Under the pieces are notes generated by a model, which was not told the origin of the DNA, searched no databases, and worked only from the letters and a program-made list of their open reading frames with translations. From Macrotis lagotis (Eukaryota; Chordata; Mammalia; Peramelemorphia; Peramelidae): a stretch of DNA of 64,000 nucleotides. The translations under genes and the position numbers were made by a program. Position 1 is the first letter of the stretch. Each line of letters opens with the position of its first letter. The DNA lies in contig NC_133660.1 in the NCBI RefSeq assembly GCF_037893015.1, forward strand, positions 165,764,363 to 165,828,362, in the 5' to 3' direction. This document shows, in pieces, positions 1 through 10,196 of the stretch.

Positions 1-1290
1 TTTTTATTTTTAGTCACCTAACCAATGGATAAAAATGGATAGCAAAGTATATGAAATATTTATTTCTCTATTGGCTAATGACACTCCATATGTAACTATA
101 CTTAAAATTCAAATGTACATATTGCTTTATTTTTTACAATTTTTATATATAAAATAACTTTTGAAAGGAAAGAATCTCTGTAGATTTATGTGACTTTCTT
201 CTTGTTTACCTTACTTTCTTACTTGTTTATTCTACTAACTAAAGTCTCATAGAAACTCTATTGAACAACTAACCCATGTTACCAACTGGTTCACCTGAAA
301 ATTCACCATAAAAAATGGTAAATAAATGGAGGATTAATTTAAATTGGAAAACAGCTTTAATACTGTAATAAAAGGTAATTATGAGGTTTGATTCAGCAGA
401 ACATTTGTGATGGTCCATGATGATTTCAAGATGACTTGTAATGCACATGCCCAGCAATCAAGACTTTCAAATAGCCTAATGTTTGCAGTGCAAGAGGGCA
501 AACCCTTAAACATCTTCATCACATGATTACATAGCTGATAAGTTACGATTATAGGATAATGATGAAGTTACTCTGATACAGCATACAGAACAAAAATCAG
601 AGTTTGAGCATTCATTTGATCATCTGCTGGGAATCAGTTTGTACTAGAATGTTGAAGTCTGGTGTTGATTTGGAAATAATTTGATAGGAAGAACCCTCAA
701 GAATATGTTACACTTAAAAGTGATCAGAGTTGGTAATTATTACAATGCAAACCATTGTGTGCATGAATCACTGCTGTAGAGTTGAGAGAGACAGAGAAAC
801 AGAGATGGACAGAGAGACAGAGAGAGAGGGAGAGACCGACAGACAGAGAATTAGGTATTTGTAGTTATTATGGGATTAAAGATTTTCAAACCAGCAGTTG
901 ATTGAGTGATCTTATCAGAATCATAGAATTTCTGCCCAATAAGGTACTCGAAAGTCTATTGTCCAAGATACTCAGAGCACTGAAATGAATTGTTCAAGAT
1001 TATAGATGATGTGATTGGGGATCTCCAGTTTATCACAGCCCAAGGCTCTTTCTACTATATGATGCTATATCCCATGATCCTTAGTATTGTCACAGTCTCT
1101 CTAGGTTGAATTCAAAAGTTCTTCAGTTGAACTATTAGTATTCAAGAAAGTTTCCCAATGGTATAATAAGTCACTAGTTTTAATCTCTTAATTATAGTTC
1201 TTAAGAGTGTGCTCATCTTCTTGGCAGTATCCACTCACAAAAAAAAAAAAAAGAAAATCTAGGGAAAAAATGCCTAAGTGTAACTGCAAT
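1..1290. other. Unassigned sequence with a GA-rich patch
   Basis: I see no gene or recognisable repeat family here. The only structured stretch is a degenerate (GA)n/(GACA)n patch at about 780-845. Short ORFs are chance. Confidence 0.5.
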
Positions 1291-1390
1291 AATGGAAATA
1301 ACTATAATAATGGAAATGAAACCAGAAAGAGTAGAAATTCGTTTGCTCTTTAGTTAAGCATCCTGCTATGAGTCTTTACAGGTTAAAGCT
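1291..1390 (+). repeat. Unnamed short repeat, copy 1
   Basis: About 80-90 bp (AATGGAAAT..., CAGAAAGAGTAGAAATTC, TTTGCTCTTTAGTTAAGCA, then ATGAGTCTTTA) recurs at 6,236-6,303. Its last part recurs at 7,830-7,850, where the second copy is split by a SINE/L1/U6 insertion. I cannot name the family. Confidence 0.6.
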
Positions 1391-1549
1391 ATGTTGTTAA
1401 ATTAATTCTGAACTTATTATGCCAATCAGTCTAATAAATATTTTTATAGGTAGAAATGACCTAATAAAAAAAAAACCCCTCTTTTGTATAGTTTCTTCTA
1501 ATGTTGCTGTATGACTTTGGGTCAGGATACAGATAAATATGTGAAACCA

Positions 1550-1870
1550 GGGCAGCTAGGTGGCACAGTGGAGAGAGTACAGGTCCTGAAGTCAGGAGGA
1601 CATGAGTGCAAATCTGACCTTGGATATCTGACTCTTACTAACTGCATGGCCCTAAGCAAGTCACTTAACCCTAACTGCTTCTCATCCAGGGCCATCTCCA
1701 GTCATCCTGATTCATATCTGGTCATGGGACCCAGATGGCTCTGGAGGAGAAAGTAAGACTGGTGACTCAGTATAGCACTTCTTCACTCAAATCCAATTCA
1801 TGTGTCTGTCATGGCATCATCTACCTGATGGCATGTCTTCTTCAAGAACAAAGGACAAACAACAGCATCC
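1550..1870 (+). mobile_element. tRNA-derived marsupial SINE, MAR1-type (long form)
   Basis: The head GGGCAGCTAGGTGGCACAGT is followed by a tRNA-like part, then by a distinct 3' body (CATCTCCAGTCATCCTGATTCATATCTGG, GGACCCAGATGGCTCTGGAGG) ending AAAGGACAAACAACAGC. The body differs from the short WSINE1-like copies elsewhere in the window. Confidence 0.8.
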
Positions 1871-2712
1871 ATTTTATTTTAATGCATTTAAAAACATGAT
1901 TCTGAAAAGGGATTCATGGGCTTCATTAGCCTGTGATGCAGTCAATAACAGAAAAAAAAAGCTGGGGGGGGCAGAGCCAAGATGGCGACAAGAAGGGATC
2001 GAGTCTTAGGAGCTCTCTGATAAAAACTCATCAGCTAAGGATTCTAACTAAACTTTCGAGAGACAGAACCCACAAAGGGACCCAGTGAGGCAGTTCTCCT
2101 ACTCAAGGTAACCTGGAAAAGAGCAGAAAGGCTCTGCTCCCCGGGGTCAGAGGGGCGGCATGCCAGAGGGGTGGCCGGCCAGAGCCAAAGAACTTCAGCC
2201 TCCCGGAGGCAGCCCCAGGGCGCTGGGAGCCACCGCTCACAGAAGGGGGGTAGTCTCCTGAGCTACACCCCAGGGAGCACCGGCACAAAGTGGGGGAACA
2301 GTGGGGGACCTCTGCCAGAGCGAGCACATGGAGCCCAGCCCTCAGGGCACACAGCCAGCAGCTTGGTCTTCCCCCCAGCCCTGATCCAGGAAACAGAAGC
2401 AGGCGGAGCCGGTAAGCAGGAGCCCCCAGGGCATGAGCCCATTGAGCTGAGGTAGGGGAGTGAAGAGAGACTACAGAGCTCAGTCCTCTGCCCCTGGAAC
2501 AGGACTCTGGGGCTCTGACCACATTCAGATCCTGATCGCAGTCTAGGCCCCCCCATAGAATAGCAGCCCCCCCCCCCACCTCAGCCCCATGGCAGAGGGA
2601 GGTGCTTATGATCATTCACAGACCAGGAGGAAGGACAGAGCCTCACACACTGAGACCCTTGTGGGAGTGTCCCAAAAGCTCAGGAAGCACCCCCCAAAAC
2701 CAGGCCCAGGCT

Positions 2713-3832
2713 ATGAAAATGAGCAAGCAGAGAAACAAAAGGAAGACTATTGAGAAATATTTTGCAAATGAGCCCAAGAAGGATCAAAATACTCAGTCTG
2801 AAGATGAGGAAGCACAAACTCCTGCATCTAAAGACTCCAAGAAAAACAGAAATTGGGCTCAGGCTATGACAGAACTCAAAAAAGACTTTGAGAATCAAAT
2901 GAGGGAGGTGGAAGAAAAACTGGGAAGAGAAAGGAGAGAGATGCAGGAAAAACATGAAAATGAAGTCAACTGCCTAGTCAAGGAAATCCAAAAAAATGCT
3001 GAAGAAAATAGCATGCTAAAAACCAGCTTAGGTCAAATGGATAAAACAGTTCAAAAAGTTATTGAGGAGAAGAATGCTTTAAAAAGCAAAATTGGCCAGA
3101 TGGGAAAAGAGATAAGAAAACTCTCTGAGGAGAACAAATCCTTTCAGACAAAGAATAGAATTCAGGGAGATTGAGGAATTTACCAGAAATCAGGAATCAA
3201 TACTTCAAAACAAAAAAAATGAAAAATTACAAGAAAATGTGAAACATCTCATTGAAAAAACAACTGATATGGAAAACAGACTTAGGAAAGATAATTTAAA
3301 AATTATTGGAATACCTGAAAGACATGATCAGGAAAAGAGCCTTGACATCATTTTCAAAAAATTACTACAGGAAAATTGCCCTGATATTCTAGAAGTAGAG
3401 AGCAAAATAGAAATGGAGAGAATCCACCGATCCCCCTGAGAAAGAGATCCCAAAAAACCAACCCCTAGGAATATTATAGCCAAGTTCCAGAACTCCCAAG
3501 TCAAAGAGAAAATATTACAAGCAGCCAGAAGGACACAGTTCAAATATAATGGAGCTGCAGTCAGGATCATACAGGACTTAGCAGCAACTACGTTGGAAGC
3601 TCATAGGGCTTGGAATACAATATACCAGAAGGCAAAAGAGCTTAGAATGCAGCCAAGAATGAACTACCCAGCAAGGCTGAATGTCCTCTTCCAGGGAAAA
3701 AGATGGACTTTCAATGAACCAGGGGAATTTCAAATGTTCCTTTTGGAATGGCCAGAGCTAAACAGAAGGTTTGATCTTCAGATACAGGACTCAGGTGAAG
3801 CATGGAGATTGGAGGAGAAGGGGAAAATATGA
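2713..3832 (+). pseudogene. HAL1/L1 ORF1 protein (RNA-binding), frameshifted
   Basis: L1 ORF1p is a trimeric coiled-coil RNA chaperone that coats its own transcript. I start it at ATG 2713 (MKMSKQRNKRKTIEKYF); the reading frame is open further upstream but that part is 5' UTR. Residues of about 55-150 form a heptad-rich coiled coil ([31 protein letters not shown]). An in-frame stop at about 3,172 follows a frameshift. The RRM-like part resumes in another frame at 3,239 (NLKIIGIPERHDQEKSLDII), shifts again near 3,435 (RIHRSP then TGA where other copies read RSPPERDPK), and the C-terminal domain runs 3,455-3,832 ([51 protein letters not shown]). At least three lesions make it non-functional. 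Confidence 0.85.
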
Positions 3833-4304
3833 GAGACTTGATGATGAACTGCATGTATTCCTGCATAGAAAAATGACACTGATAATACTCATATGAACCT
3901 TCTCAGTTAATAGAGCAGGTAGAGGGAGCTTTTTATAGTTGAAGCACAGGAGAAAGCTGAATTCAAAGATAAAATATGGTGTAAAAATGGAGTCAATAGA
4001 AAAAAAGGGAAATGTAATGGGAGAAAGAAAAAGGAGAGGGGGGGATAGTCTAAGATATTTCGCATAAGATTTTTTTTATTACAATGAGCTATTGCAATGA
4101 TATGGAAGGGGGGGAGGCAAGGGGGAATGAGGGAACCTTTGCTCTCATCAGAGATGGCTAGGAGAGGAAACAGCAAATATACTCAGTGGGGTATAGATAT
4201 CTGGAGTAAGAAGAAGTGGGGAGCAGGGGGAAGGGGTGGGGATGTGAATAAAGGAGGAGAGGATGGACCATGGGTGGAGAGTGGTCAGATATAACACATT
4301 TTCT

Positions 4305-4455
4305 TTCTTACTTCTTGCAAGGGTCTGGGATTGGAAGGCCTGCCCAGGACCATAGGGCCAGGTGGATTCTGGGCCTAAGGGGTGGTATGGGGGCTCAGGG
4401 CTTCTTGGCCCCAGGACCAGGGTTCTGTCTGCTGTGCCACTCAGCTACTCTACAG
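4305..4455 (-). repeat. SINE-like module 1 inside HAL1 3' region
   Basis: Diverged antisense tRNA-SINE body. TTGCAAGGGT...GCCCAGGACCATAGGGCCAGGT...TTGGCCCCAGGACCAGGGTTCTGTCTGCTGTGCCAC parallels the window's WSINE1-like consensus read on the minus strand, but is far more G+C rich. It is absent from the HAL1-like copy at 43,940-46,345. Confidence 0.55.
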
Positions 4456-4664
4456 CAGAGTCAGAGTGAAAGGAGAGAGAAAATATAGTACATGGTAGTG
4501 GAGAAATAAGAAAGGAGGGAGTTGCGATCAGCAATGGCAACGTTGGAAAAATATGGAAGTAACTTTTGTGGTGGACTTATCATAAAGAATGTGATCCACC
4601 CGCGACAGAGTTGTTAGTGTTGGAACAAAGACTCAAGCACATTTTTTGTTATTATTATTTGGGG

Positions 4665-4800
4665 GAGGGTGCAGGGCAAGTGGGGCTGGACGGCCTGCCT
4701 GGAGCCACATAGCAAGGTGATCTTTGGGTGTCTGGGGCCAGATTTGGACCCAGGTGCTCCTGGCTCAAGGGCCAATGCTCTGTCCACAACCCAGCCACCC
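4665..4800 (-). repeat. SINE-like module 2 inside HAL1 3' region
   Basis: Second antisense SINE-like block. GCAGGGCAAGTGGGGCTGG, GCCACATAGCAAGGTGATCT, TCTGGGGCCAGATTTGGACC, CAGGTGCTCCTGGCTCAAGG and GCTCTGTCCAC can be aligned step by step to the reverse complement of the local SINE (cacacagctaggtaattatt, tctgaggccagatttgaac, caggtactcctgactccagg, gctctatccac). Confidence 0.7.
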
Positions 4801-4861
4801 CTACTATTATTACTATTTTATTTTATTTGGGGTCTTTTTTTTTCTTTTTTTTTTCTTTTTA

Positions 4862-4985
4862 CAGGGCAGTGGGGATCGGGTAGCTTGCATGTCACACGGC
4901 TGCGTGATTGTTTACGAGGCTGTATATGGACTCGGGTGCTCGTGGCTCCAGGGCTGGTGCTTCGTCCATTGTGCCACCTGGCCAT
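4862..4985 (-). repeat. SINE-like module 3 inside HAL1 3' region
   Basis: Third antisense SINE-like block, with several CpGs. GGGCAGTGGGGATCGGGTAG, TCACACGGCTGCGTGATTG, CTCGGGTGCTCGTGGCTCC, AGGGCTGGTGCTTCGTCC, ATTGTGCCACCTGGCC. It follows a T-rich run, as an antisense poly(A) tail would. Confidence 0.7.
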
Positions 4986-5411
4986 ACCTACAGTTATTAG
5001 TATTATTTTTTTAATTTTAATTTTTTTCTTTCCCCTTTACTTTTTTTGCCCAAGCAAGTCTATCTATATTCATGGGGGAGGAGGGGTATTTTGTTTACTT
5101 GTAAACAAGAATATTTTATTAATGTAAAAAAACATTTGTACAAAATGAGAATAATAAATTTTTAAAAAAGGAAAAAGAAAAAAAAGAAAAAAAAAGCCAA
5201 GAACCCAGCCCTAAATCTTTTCCTGTCCTCACATTCAGAAGATGCCCAGTCATGTCACGAAAGTCAAGATTGTGTGGAATGAGCTTCTTGTCTTTGTTTC
5301 AACAGTTGTCTAAAACTATACTCTCATCCTTCCAATTTCAGAGAAAGCACTGTTCTCTCTAAAGTTAATCCTTTCATCTTTAAATTCTGTTCAACAGATT
5401 AAATCTCTCCT

Positions 5412-5412
5412 C

Positions 5413-5446
<34 letters not shown>

Positions 5447-5470
5447 CCTCCCTCCTCCTTCTCCTCTCCT
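5412..5470. repeat. (TC)n microsatellite and CT-rich tract
   Basis: Pure CT dinucleotides for about 30 bp, then CCCCCTCCCTCCTCC-type pyrimidine tract. Confidence 0.9.
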
Positions 5471-5474
5471 CTCT

Positions 5475-5630
5475 CTGTAGTGTAGTAGTAATAGCCTAAA
5501 GTCTGAAAGACTGAAATTAAATATGGCTTTAGACATTTACTGTGTGACACTGGCTAAGTCACTTAAATGCTACCTGCCTCAGAAGGATTAAATTTGTAAT
5601 TTGCAAATATTTGTAAAGTGCTTACTTTAT
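5475..5630 (+). mobile_element. Old MIR/THER-type SINE
   Basis: Contains CTGTGTGACACTGGCTAAGTCACTTAAAT and TTTGTAAAGTGCTT, features of tRNA-derived mammalian-wide SINEs with a CORE region. Diverged. Confidence 0.55.
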
Positions 5631-5839
5631 TTGTTTTGTATTTTTTTAATGGCAGAATCTGCTTAGACAATCCCTCTTTTATCCCATGAAGGAAATTCTT
5701 CCTATTTATCTTTTAAGTCTAATTCAAATTCGGCTCTTCCTCAGTGGGGTAGATGACCCCATTAAAAAGTGGTCTCCTCTCATCTGAACTACTATCCATA
5801 CTCAATTATATTCCTCCATAATTTGATCAAATGTGCATG

Positions 5840-6030
5840 CTATAGAGGTTGTACCATACTGTGAAAAGGTCATTGGACTCAGTCAGGAAGTCTAGTTTAA
5901 ATCCTACCTTAAACAAATTACTAACTGGTGACCCTGGACAATTGAACATTTGTCACAATTTCTTCATCTGTAAAATTGGGGAATTGATTTCTAACCTTTA
6001 AGGTCCCTTCCAGCTCTAAAACTATGACAC
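5840..6030 (+). mobile_element. Old MIR/MON1-type SINE
   Basis: GTGACCCTGGACAATT..., CAATTTCTTCATCTGTAAAATTGGGG and AAGGTCCCTTCCAGCTCTAAAACTATGACA are typical of this SINE class, plus strand. Confidence 0.65.
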
Positions 6031-6034
6031 TATG

Positions 6035-6185
6035 ACATAGGTTTGAATTCTGACTTTGCTGCTTACAGGCTCTGAGACCTTGAGCAAATCATTGAACATT
6101 TCTGGGTCTCAGTTTCCTCATCTGTAAAATGAAAAGGTTGGATCTGATGGCCTCCAATGATCCTTCAGTTCTAAATGTATGATTT
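6035..6185 (+). mobile_element. Old MIR/MON1-type SINE, second copy
   Basis: TTTGAATTCTGACTTTGCTGCTTACAGGC, CTCAGTTTCCTCATCTGTAAAATG and CCTTCAGTTCTAAATGTATGA. It is a second copy directly after the one at 5,840-6,030. Confidence 0.65.
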
Positions 6186-6319
6186 ACTAGGATCCTTGAG
6201 GGCAGGGATCATATCTCATTGTTACACTGAGTATAATGGTAATAATGGAAATCAAATCAGAAAGAGTAGAAATTCATTTGCTCTTTAGTTAAGCACCCTA
6301 TTTCTGATACATATTTTTT

Positions 6320-6476
6320 TTAGGTTTGGGGTTTTTTTTGGTTAAGTCAGTAGGGTTAAGTGGTTTGCCCAAGGCCACATAGCTAGGTAATTATTAAGCG
6401 TCTGAGGCCAGATTTAAACCCAGGTACTCCTGACTCCAGGGCTGATACTCTATCCATTGCACTACCTTGCTGCCCC
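6320..6476 (-). mobile_element. WSINE1-like SINE inserted next to an L1 tail
   Basis: Reverse complement of the local SINE, ending CTTGCTGCCCC. Similar sequences flank it (TGATACATATTTTTT before, TGATATGTATTTTTT after), which look like an imperfect target duplication. It therefore postdates the adjacent L1/U6 insertion. Confidence 0.85.
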
Positions 6477-6477
6477 G

Positions 6478-7775
6478 TGATATGTATTTTTTAAAAGATT
6501 TTATTTATTTTGAGTTTTATAATTTTTCCCCTAATCTTCCCTCCCCCACCCCCCACCCCCACAGAAAGCAATATGCCAGCCTTTACATTGTTTCCATGGT
6601 ATACATTGATCAAGGAAGAAACTTAAAGTATAAGAGATAGCAAGATCAGACAATAAGACATCAGGGGTTTTTTTCCTAAATTAAATAGTCCTAAATTAAT
6701 TAGTCCTTGGTCTTTGTTCAAACTCCACAGTTCTTTCTCTGGATACAGATGGTATTCTCCATTACAGATGGCCTCAAATTGTCCCTAATTGTTGCACTGA
6801 TGGAATGAGTGGGTCCATCAAGGTTGATCATCATTGCCATGTTGCTGTTAGGGTGTACAGTGTTTTTCTGGTTCTGCTCATCTCACTCAGCATCAGTTCA
6901 TGCAAATCCCTCCAGGTTTCCCTGAAATCCCATCCCTCCTGGTTTCTAATAGAACAATAGTGTTCCATCACATACATATACCAGTTTGCTAAGCCATTCC
7001 CCAATTGAAGGACATTTACTTGATTTCCAATTCTTTGCCACCACAAACAGGGCTGCTATAAATATTTTTGTACAAGTGATATTTTTACCCTTTTTCATCA
7101 TCTCTTCAGGGTATAGACCCAGTAGTGGTATTGCTGGATCAAAGGGTATGCACATTTTTGTTGCCCTTTGGGCATAGTTCCAAATTTTTCTCCAGAAAGG
7201 TTGGATGAGTTCACAGCTCCACCAAAAAATGTGATAGTGTCCCAGATTTCCCACAACCCTTCCAACAATGATCATTGTCCTTTCTGGTCATATTGGCCTG
7301 TCTGAGAGGTGTGAGGTGGTACCTCAGAGATGCTTTAATTTGCATTTCTCTAATAGAGCAATTTTTCATATGACTATGGATTGCTTTGATCTCATCTGTA
7401 AATTGCCTTTGCATATCCTTTGACCATTTGTCAATTGGGGAATGGCTTTTTTTTTTAATTTGACTCGGTTCTCTGTATATTTTAGCAATGAATCCTTTGT
7501 CAGAAACACTAGTTGTAAGGTTTGTTTCCAAGTTTACTACATTGCTCTTGGTTACAGTGGTTTTGCTGTGCAAAAGCTTTTTAATTTAATGTAATCAAAA
7601 TCATCTGTTTTTAGTGATGTTCTCCATCTCTTCCTTAGTCATAAACTGCTCCCCTTTCCATAGACCTGACAGGCAAACTAGTCCTTGATCTTCTAGTTTG
7701 CTTATAATATTGTTTTTTATGTCTAAATCCTGTATCCATTTTGATCTTATCTTGGTATAGGGTATGAGGTGTTGG
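6478..7775 (-). mobile_element. L1 3' end (ORF2 C-terminus and 3' UTR), antisense
   Basis: Read on the minus strand, this begins inside L1 ORF2 at CCAACACCTCATACCC. It runs through the C-terminal cysteine-rich region (DNDHCWKGCGKSGTL, CIPFDPAIPLLGLYPEE, MEHYCSIRNQEGWDF) and into a 3' UTR ending in an A-rich tail. It is close in sequence to the L1 at 57,825-64,000. Its 5' end is joined directly to U6 snRNA sequence, not to upstream L1. Confidence 0.92.
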
Positions 7776-7826
7776 ATCTTCTCTGTATCATTCCAATTTT
7801 AGTATATGTGCTGCCAAAGTGAGCAC
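7776..7826 (-). pseudogene. U6 snRNA 5' fragment (nt 1-51) fused to L1
   Basis: The 51 bases from 7,826 down to 7,776 match U6 spliceosomal RNA from its first nucleotide to GAGAAGAT, with three differences. All three are C-to-T or G-to-A changes at CpG sites. U6 then stops and L1 ORF2 sequence starts with no gap. A functional U6 gene is excluded, since the molecule is cut at nt 51. The arrangement is that of U6-L1 chimeric pseudogenes made by template switching during L1 reverse transcription. Confidence 0.93.
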
Positions 7827-7831
7827 GATAT

Positions 7832-9080
7832 GAGTCTTTATAGGTCTGAAATGAGTACTTTACAAAGTACCCTTTGTTACTCTTAGAACCAAGCATAATG
7901 GTGAGCAAATGGGTACTTAAGAAAAAATGTTAAATAATAGGGCAAAAGGCCCAGGCACTGTAGCCACCAGTGACAGAGAGTAGTTAATAAAAAATCTGCT
8001 GACAAATTATTCCTCTGAGAATAAAGACTGAAGTCTCCAGCTTTGATGGTAACAAAAAAGTTTGATGATTTCTAAGCAATCTGACTCATACAAAAAAGGT
8101 ACACTAATTAACATGTTGTTTTTATTCAATAGCTAAAGGCAGCTTCTTGATAAAACCAGTGCTGCAATTCCAATTCCTGTTCACTCTCAAGATGAAACAT
8201 GCATAATGAGCCACACATGATGAATGAAACAGAAATAAGCAGTACAGCCTGAAAACCCCAGTAAAGAAAGAAAATAAGCTATGGTTATATTCTCCCCACC
8301 TGTTCTACAATTGAAATAGGCTGTAATCTTGTGAGGGTCTTTTCATTCTCTGGTAATGAGTACAGCTGCAGCTCTTTTATGGGTCCAAGTTTAAGGATAA
8401 AAACTCTAGAGAACATTGATTTTGTAATTTAAGATACTCAAGTTTAGACAATTCTAAGGCAAGAGTCAAAGAAAGATTCCCCTCAGAACTTTTTTTCACT
8501 GCCAGAATTTCATGATCCCATGTTCTTCAGAGTCAGCAAAGGGGCACAATTCAATGGGACAAAAATAAAGAACTTTCAAAAATATAATTTTCAAAGAACT
8601 GGAAGTTTGGTATAAAATGAGTTTTTTTAAAACAAAATTATTTATTTGTAACAATAGTGGATCTCCAGTTCCAGGTTTCAATTGTTATTCTAGTTTGATG
8701 TGTACTCTAGACTTATAAAGGATGAGATAGGTTCACAATTTCTAAACGAAACCTGAAATAATCATTCAAACCCCACACACAATATGAAATTCTGGGAACC
8801 CAACTCCACTAAAAGAAAGTTTTAGGTAGGATGTGGACTTTGACCAGTTAGTTTCTGCTTCTGGAGATTATCTTCCATTTTTGAGGTTATTCACATTGAC
8901 CATCCTGCTATTCTAAGAACAATGACATTTCCTCAGAGTTAATTGTCTCCCCCCCCTCCTGGAATTACCGAATTAAGAAAAGTCTTATGAAGGACCCCCA
9001 AAATGTTGGTTTCCCCCCACATTTGACTATGATCAAACAAATAATATATTCAAGTCTTATATCACTTACATATAACATCT
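7832..9080. other. Unassigned intergenic sequence
   Basis: The first ~20 bp complete the split copy of the short repeat also at 1,291-1,390. Beyond that I see no gene and no repeat I can name. Confidence 0.4.
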
Positions 9081-9084
9081 GAAC

Positions 9085-9425
9085 TATGGAAACCATATTT
9101 AGTGGAGATTGAACTAATGAAGAAAGAAGTGAGCAGAACTGAGAGAGCAATTTATACAGTAACAAGAACAATAGCATTGAAAAGATAAATAACTTTGAAA
9201 AACTTCAGAACTCTGATCAATACAATGACTAAATATGATCCTAGAGAACCAATGATGGAGCATGCCACCCTCTTCCTGACAAAAGGTGTTGGATTTGAGG
9301 TACACGTTTTTGGATAATGGGCAGTGTGGGGATTTGTTTTGCTTGACTATACATATTTATTAAAAGGGATTCCTACGGTCCCACTGGGTGGGGTAGGGAG
9401 GAGGGAGAGAAAATAAAAAATTTAA
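9085..9425 (+). mobile_element. Old L1 3' end
   Basis: AACTAATGAAGAAAGAAGTGAGCAGAAC...ATTTATACAGTAACAAGAACAATAGCA...GATCAATACAATGACTAAATATGATC is the usual end of L1 ORF2 and the start of the 3' UTR. A G-rich GTGGGGTAGGGAGGAGGGAGAGAAAATAAA end follows. Confidence 0.75.
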
Positions 9426-9957
9426 TTGACAAACATATTTTTTTTTACAAGTGAAAACATGGTCAGTTCTAGTTCTTACCATGAATGGTCATTCAAAAAC
9501 AAAGCTCCTGTGTTGAGTTATATATGCTTACTCATTGATCTTTTCCCATTCCCATCTATACATTCAACTCCTTACCCATTGCTGTTTGCCATGTTTTCAA
9601 CATCTACCTTAAAATTCATCCCAATGAATGTTGTCACTGTTATCACTGATTTGGGTTGAATTCGTTTAATTTTTTTAATATGAGAGGTTACTAATGAGGT
9701 ATGAAAGGTATTATCAGGAAATCACTGATGCAGAAAAAATTAAAGGCATAACTTTTTGCTCCTTTCAATACCCAAAATACATCTACATGTTCACGTTACC
9801 TTTCTTCATGTGAGGTCAGTTTTCCTCTGGTATCATCATTCCCTATTTCTCACATTTTCCTATTACTTTCCTACTGACTGTATTTCACTATCATTGCTCA
9901 GAAAACAATTGAGTTGAATATGTGAATAGCAGATTTATTTTCTGTTAATCAGATCAT

Positions 9958-9992
9958 ATATCTATATATCTATATATATATATATATATATT
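9958..9992. repeat. (TA)n microsatellite
   Basis: TATCTATATATCTATATATATATATATA, low complexity. Confidence 0.9.
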
Positions 9993-10196
9993 GGTTTGGG
10001 GTGGTTCATTTAAAATCCTTGATCTCTTGACATATAATTGAAAACTTCCAAATTAAAACAATCTGGGATTTATTGAATTAAAATATCTCCCTGGCCTTTT
10101 ATGCTCACTTCAATCTATAATCTCCTTACTTCACTATATCAACAACAAATTAGTTCATATAAATAGAAAATAAAGGAAAGGAACAAAAAAAATCAG

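Larger units (their letters stand above)
1963..5184 (+). mobile_element. Complete HAL1-like half-L1: 5' UTR, ORF1, 3' region, no ORF2
   Basis: The element starts with a G-rich run and GCCAAGATGGCG. It carries a GC-rich 5' UTR to about 2,710, a broken ORF1 (2,713-3,832), then G/A-rich 3' sequence ending in an A-rich tail with AATAAA-like motifs. No endonuclease or reverse transcriptase coding follows ORF1. A perfect 13-bp target duplication (AGAAAAAAAAAGC) flanks it at 1,950-1,962 and 5,185-5,197, so this 3.2-kb unit inserted as a whole. Three SINE-like modules lie in the 3' part. HAL1 elements (L1 derivatives with ORF1 only) are known in mammals including opossum; the exact family is not assigned here. 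Confidence 0.8.

Noticed and set aside
2103..2615. 170-codon minus-strand open frame
   Set aside because: It lies in the GC-rich 5' UTR of the HAL1-like element; no protein-family features, and the low stop density follows from base composition.
2602..3174. 190-codon frame as a host coiled-coil protein
   Set aside because: The coiled coil is that of L1 ORF1, and the matching RRM and C-terminal domains follow in shifted frames inside a bounded half-L1.
4669..5127. 152-codon plus-strand open frame
   Set aside because: It consists of antisense SINE-like modules and T-rich tracts (poly-Phe/Leu/Tyr), not a gene.
7776..7826. Functional U6 snRNA gene
   Set aside because: Only nt 1-51 are present, joined to L1, and there is no U6 promoter context; it is a retrocopy fragment.
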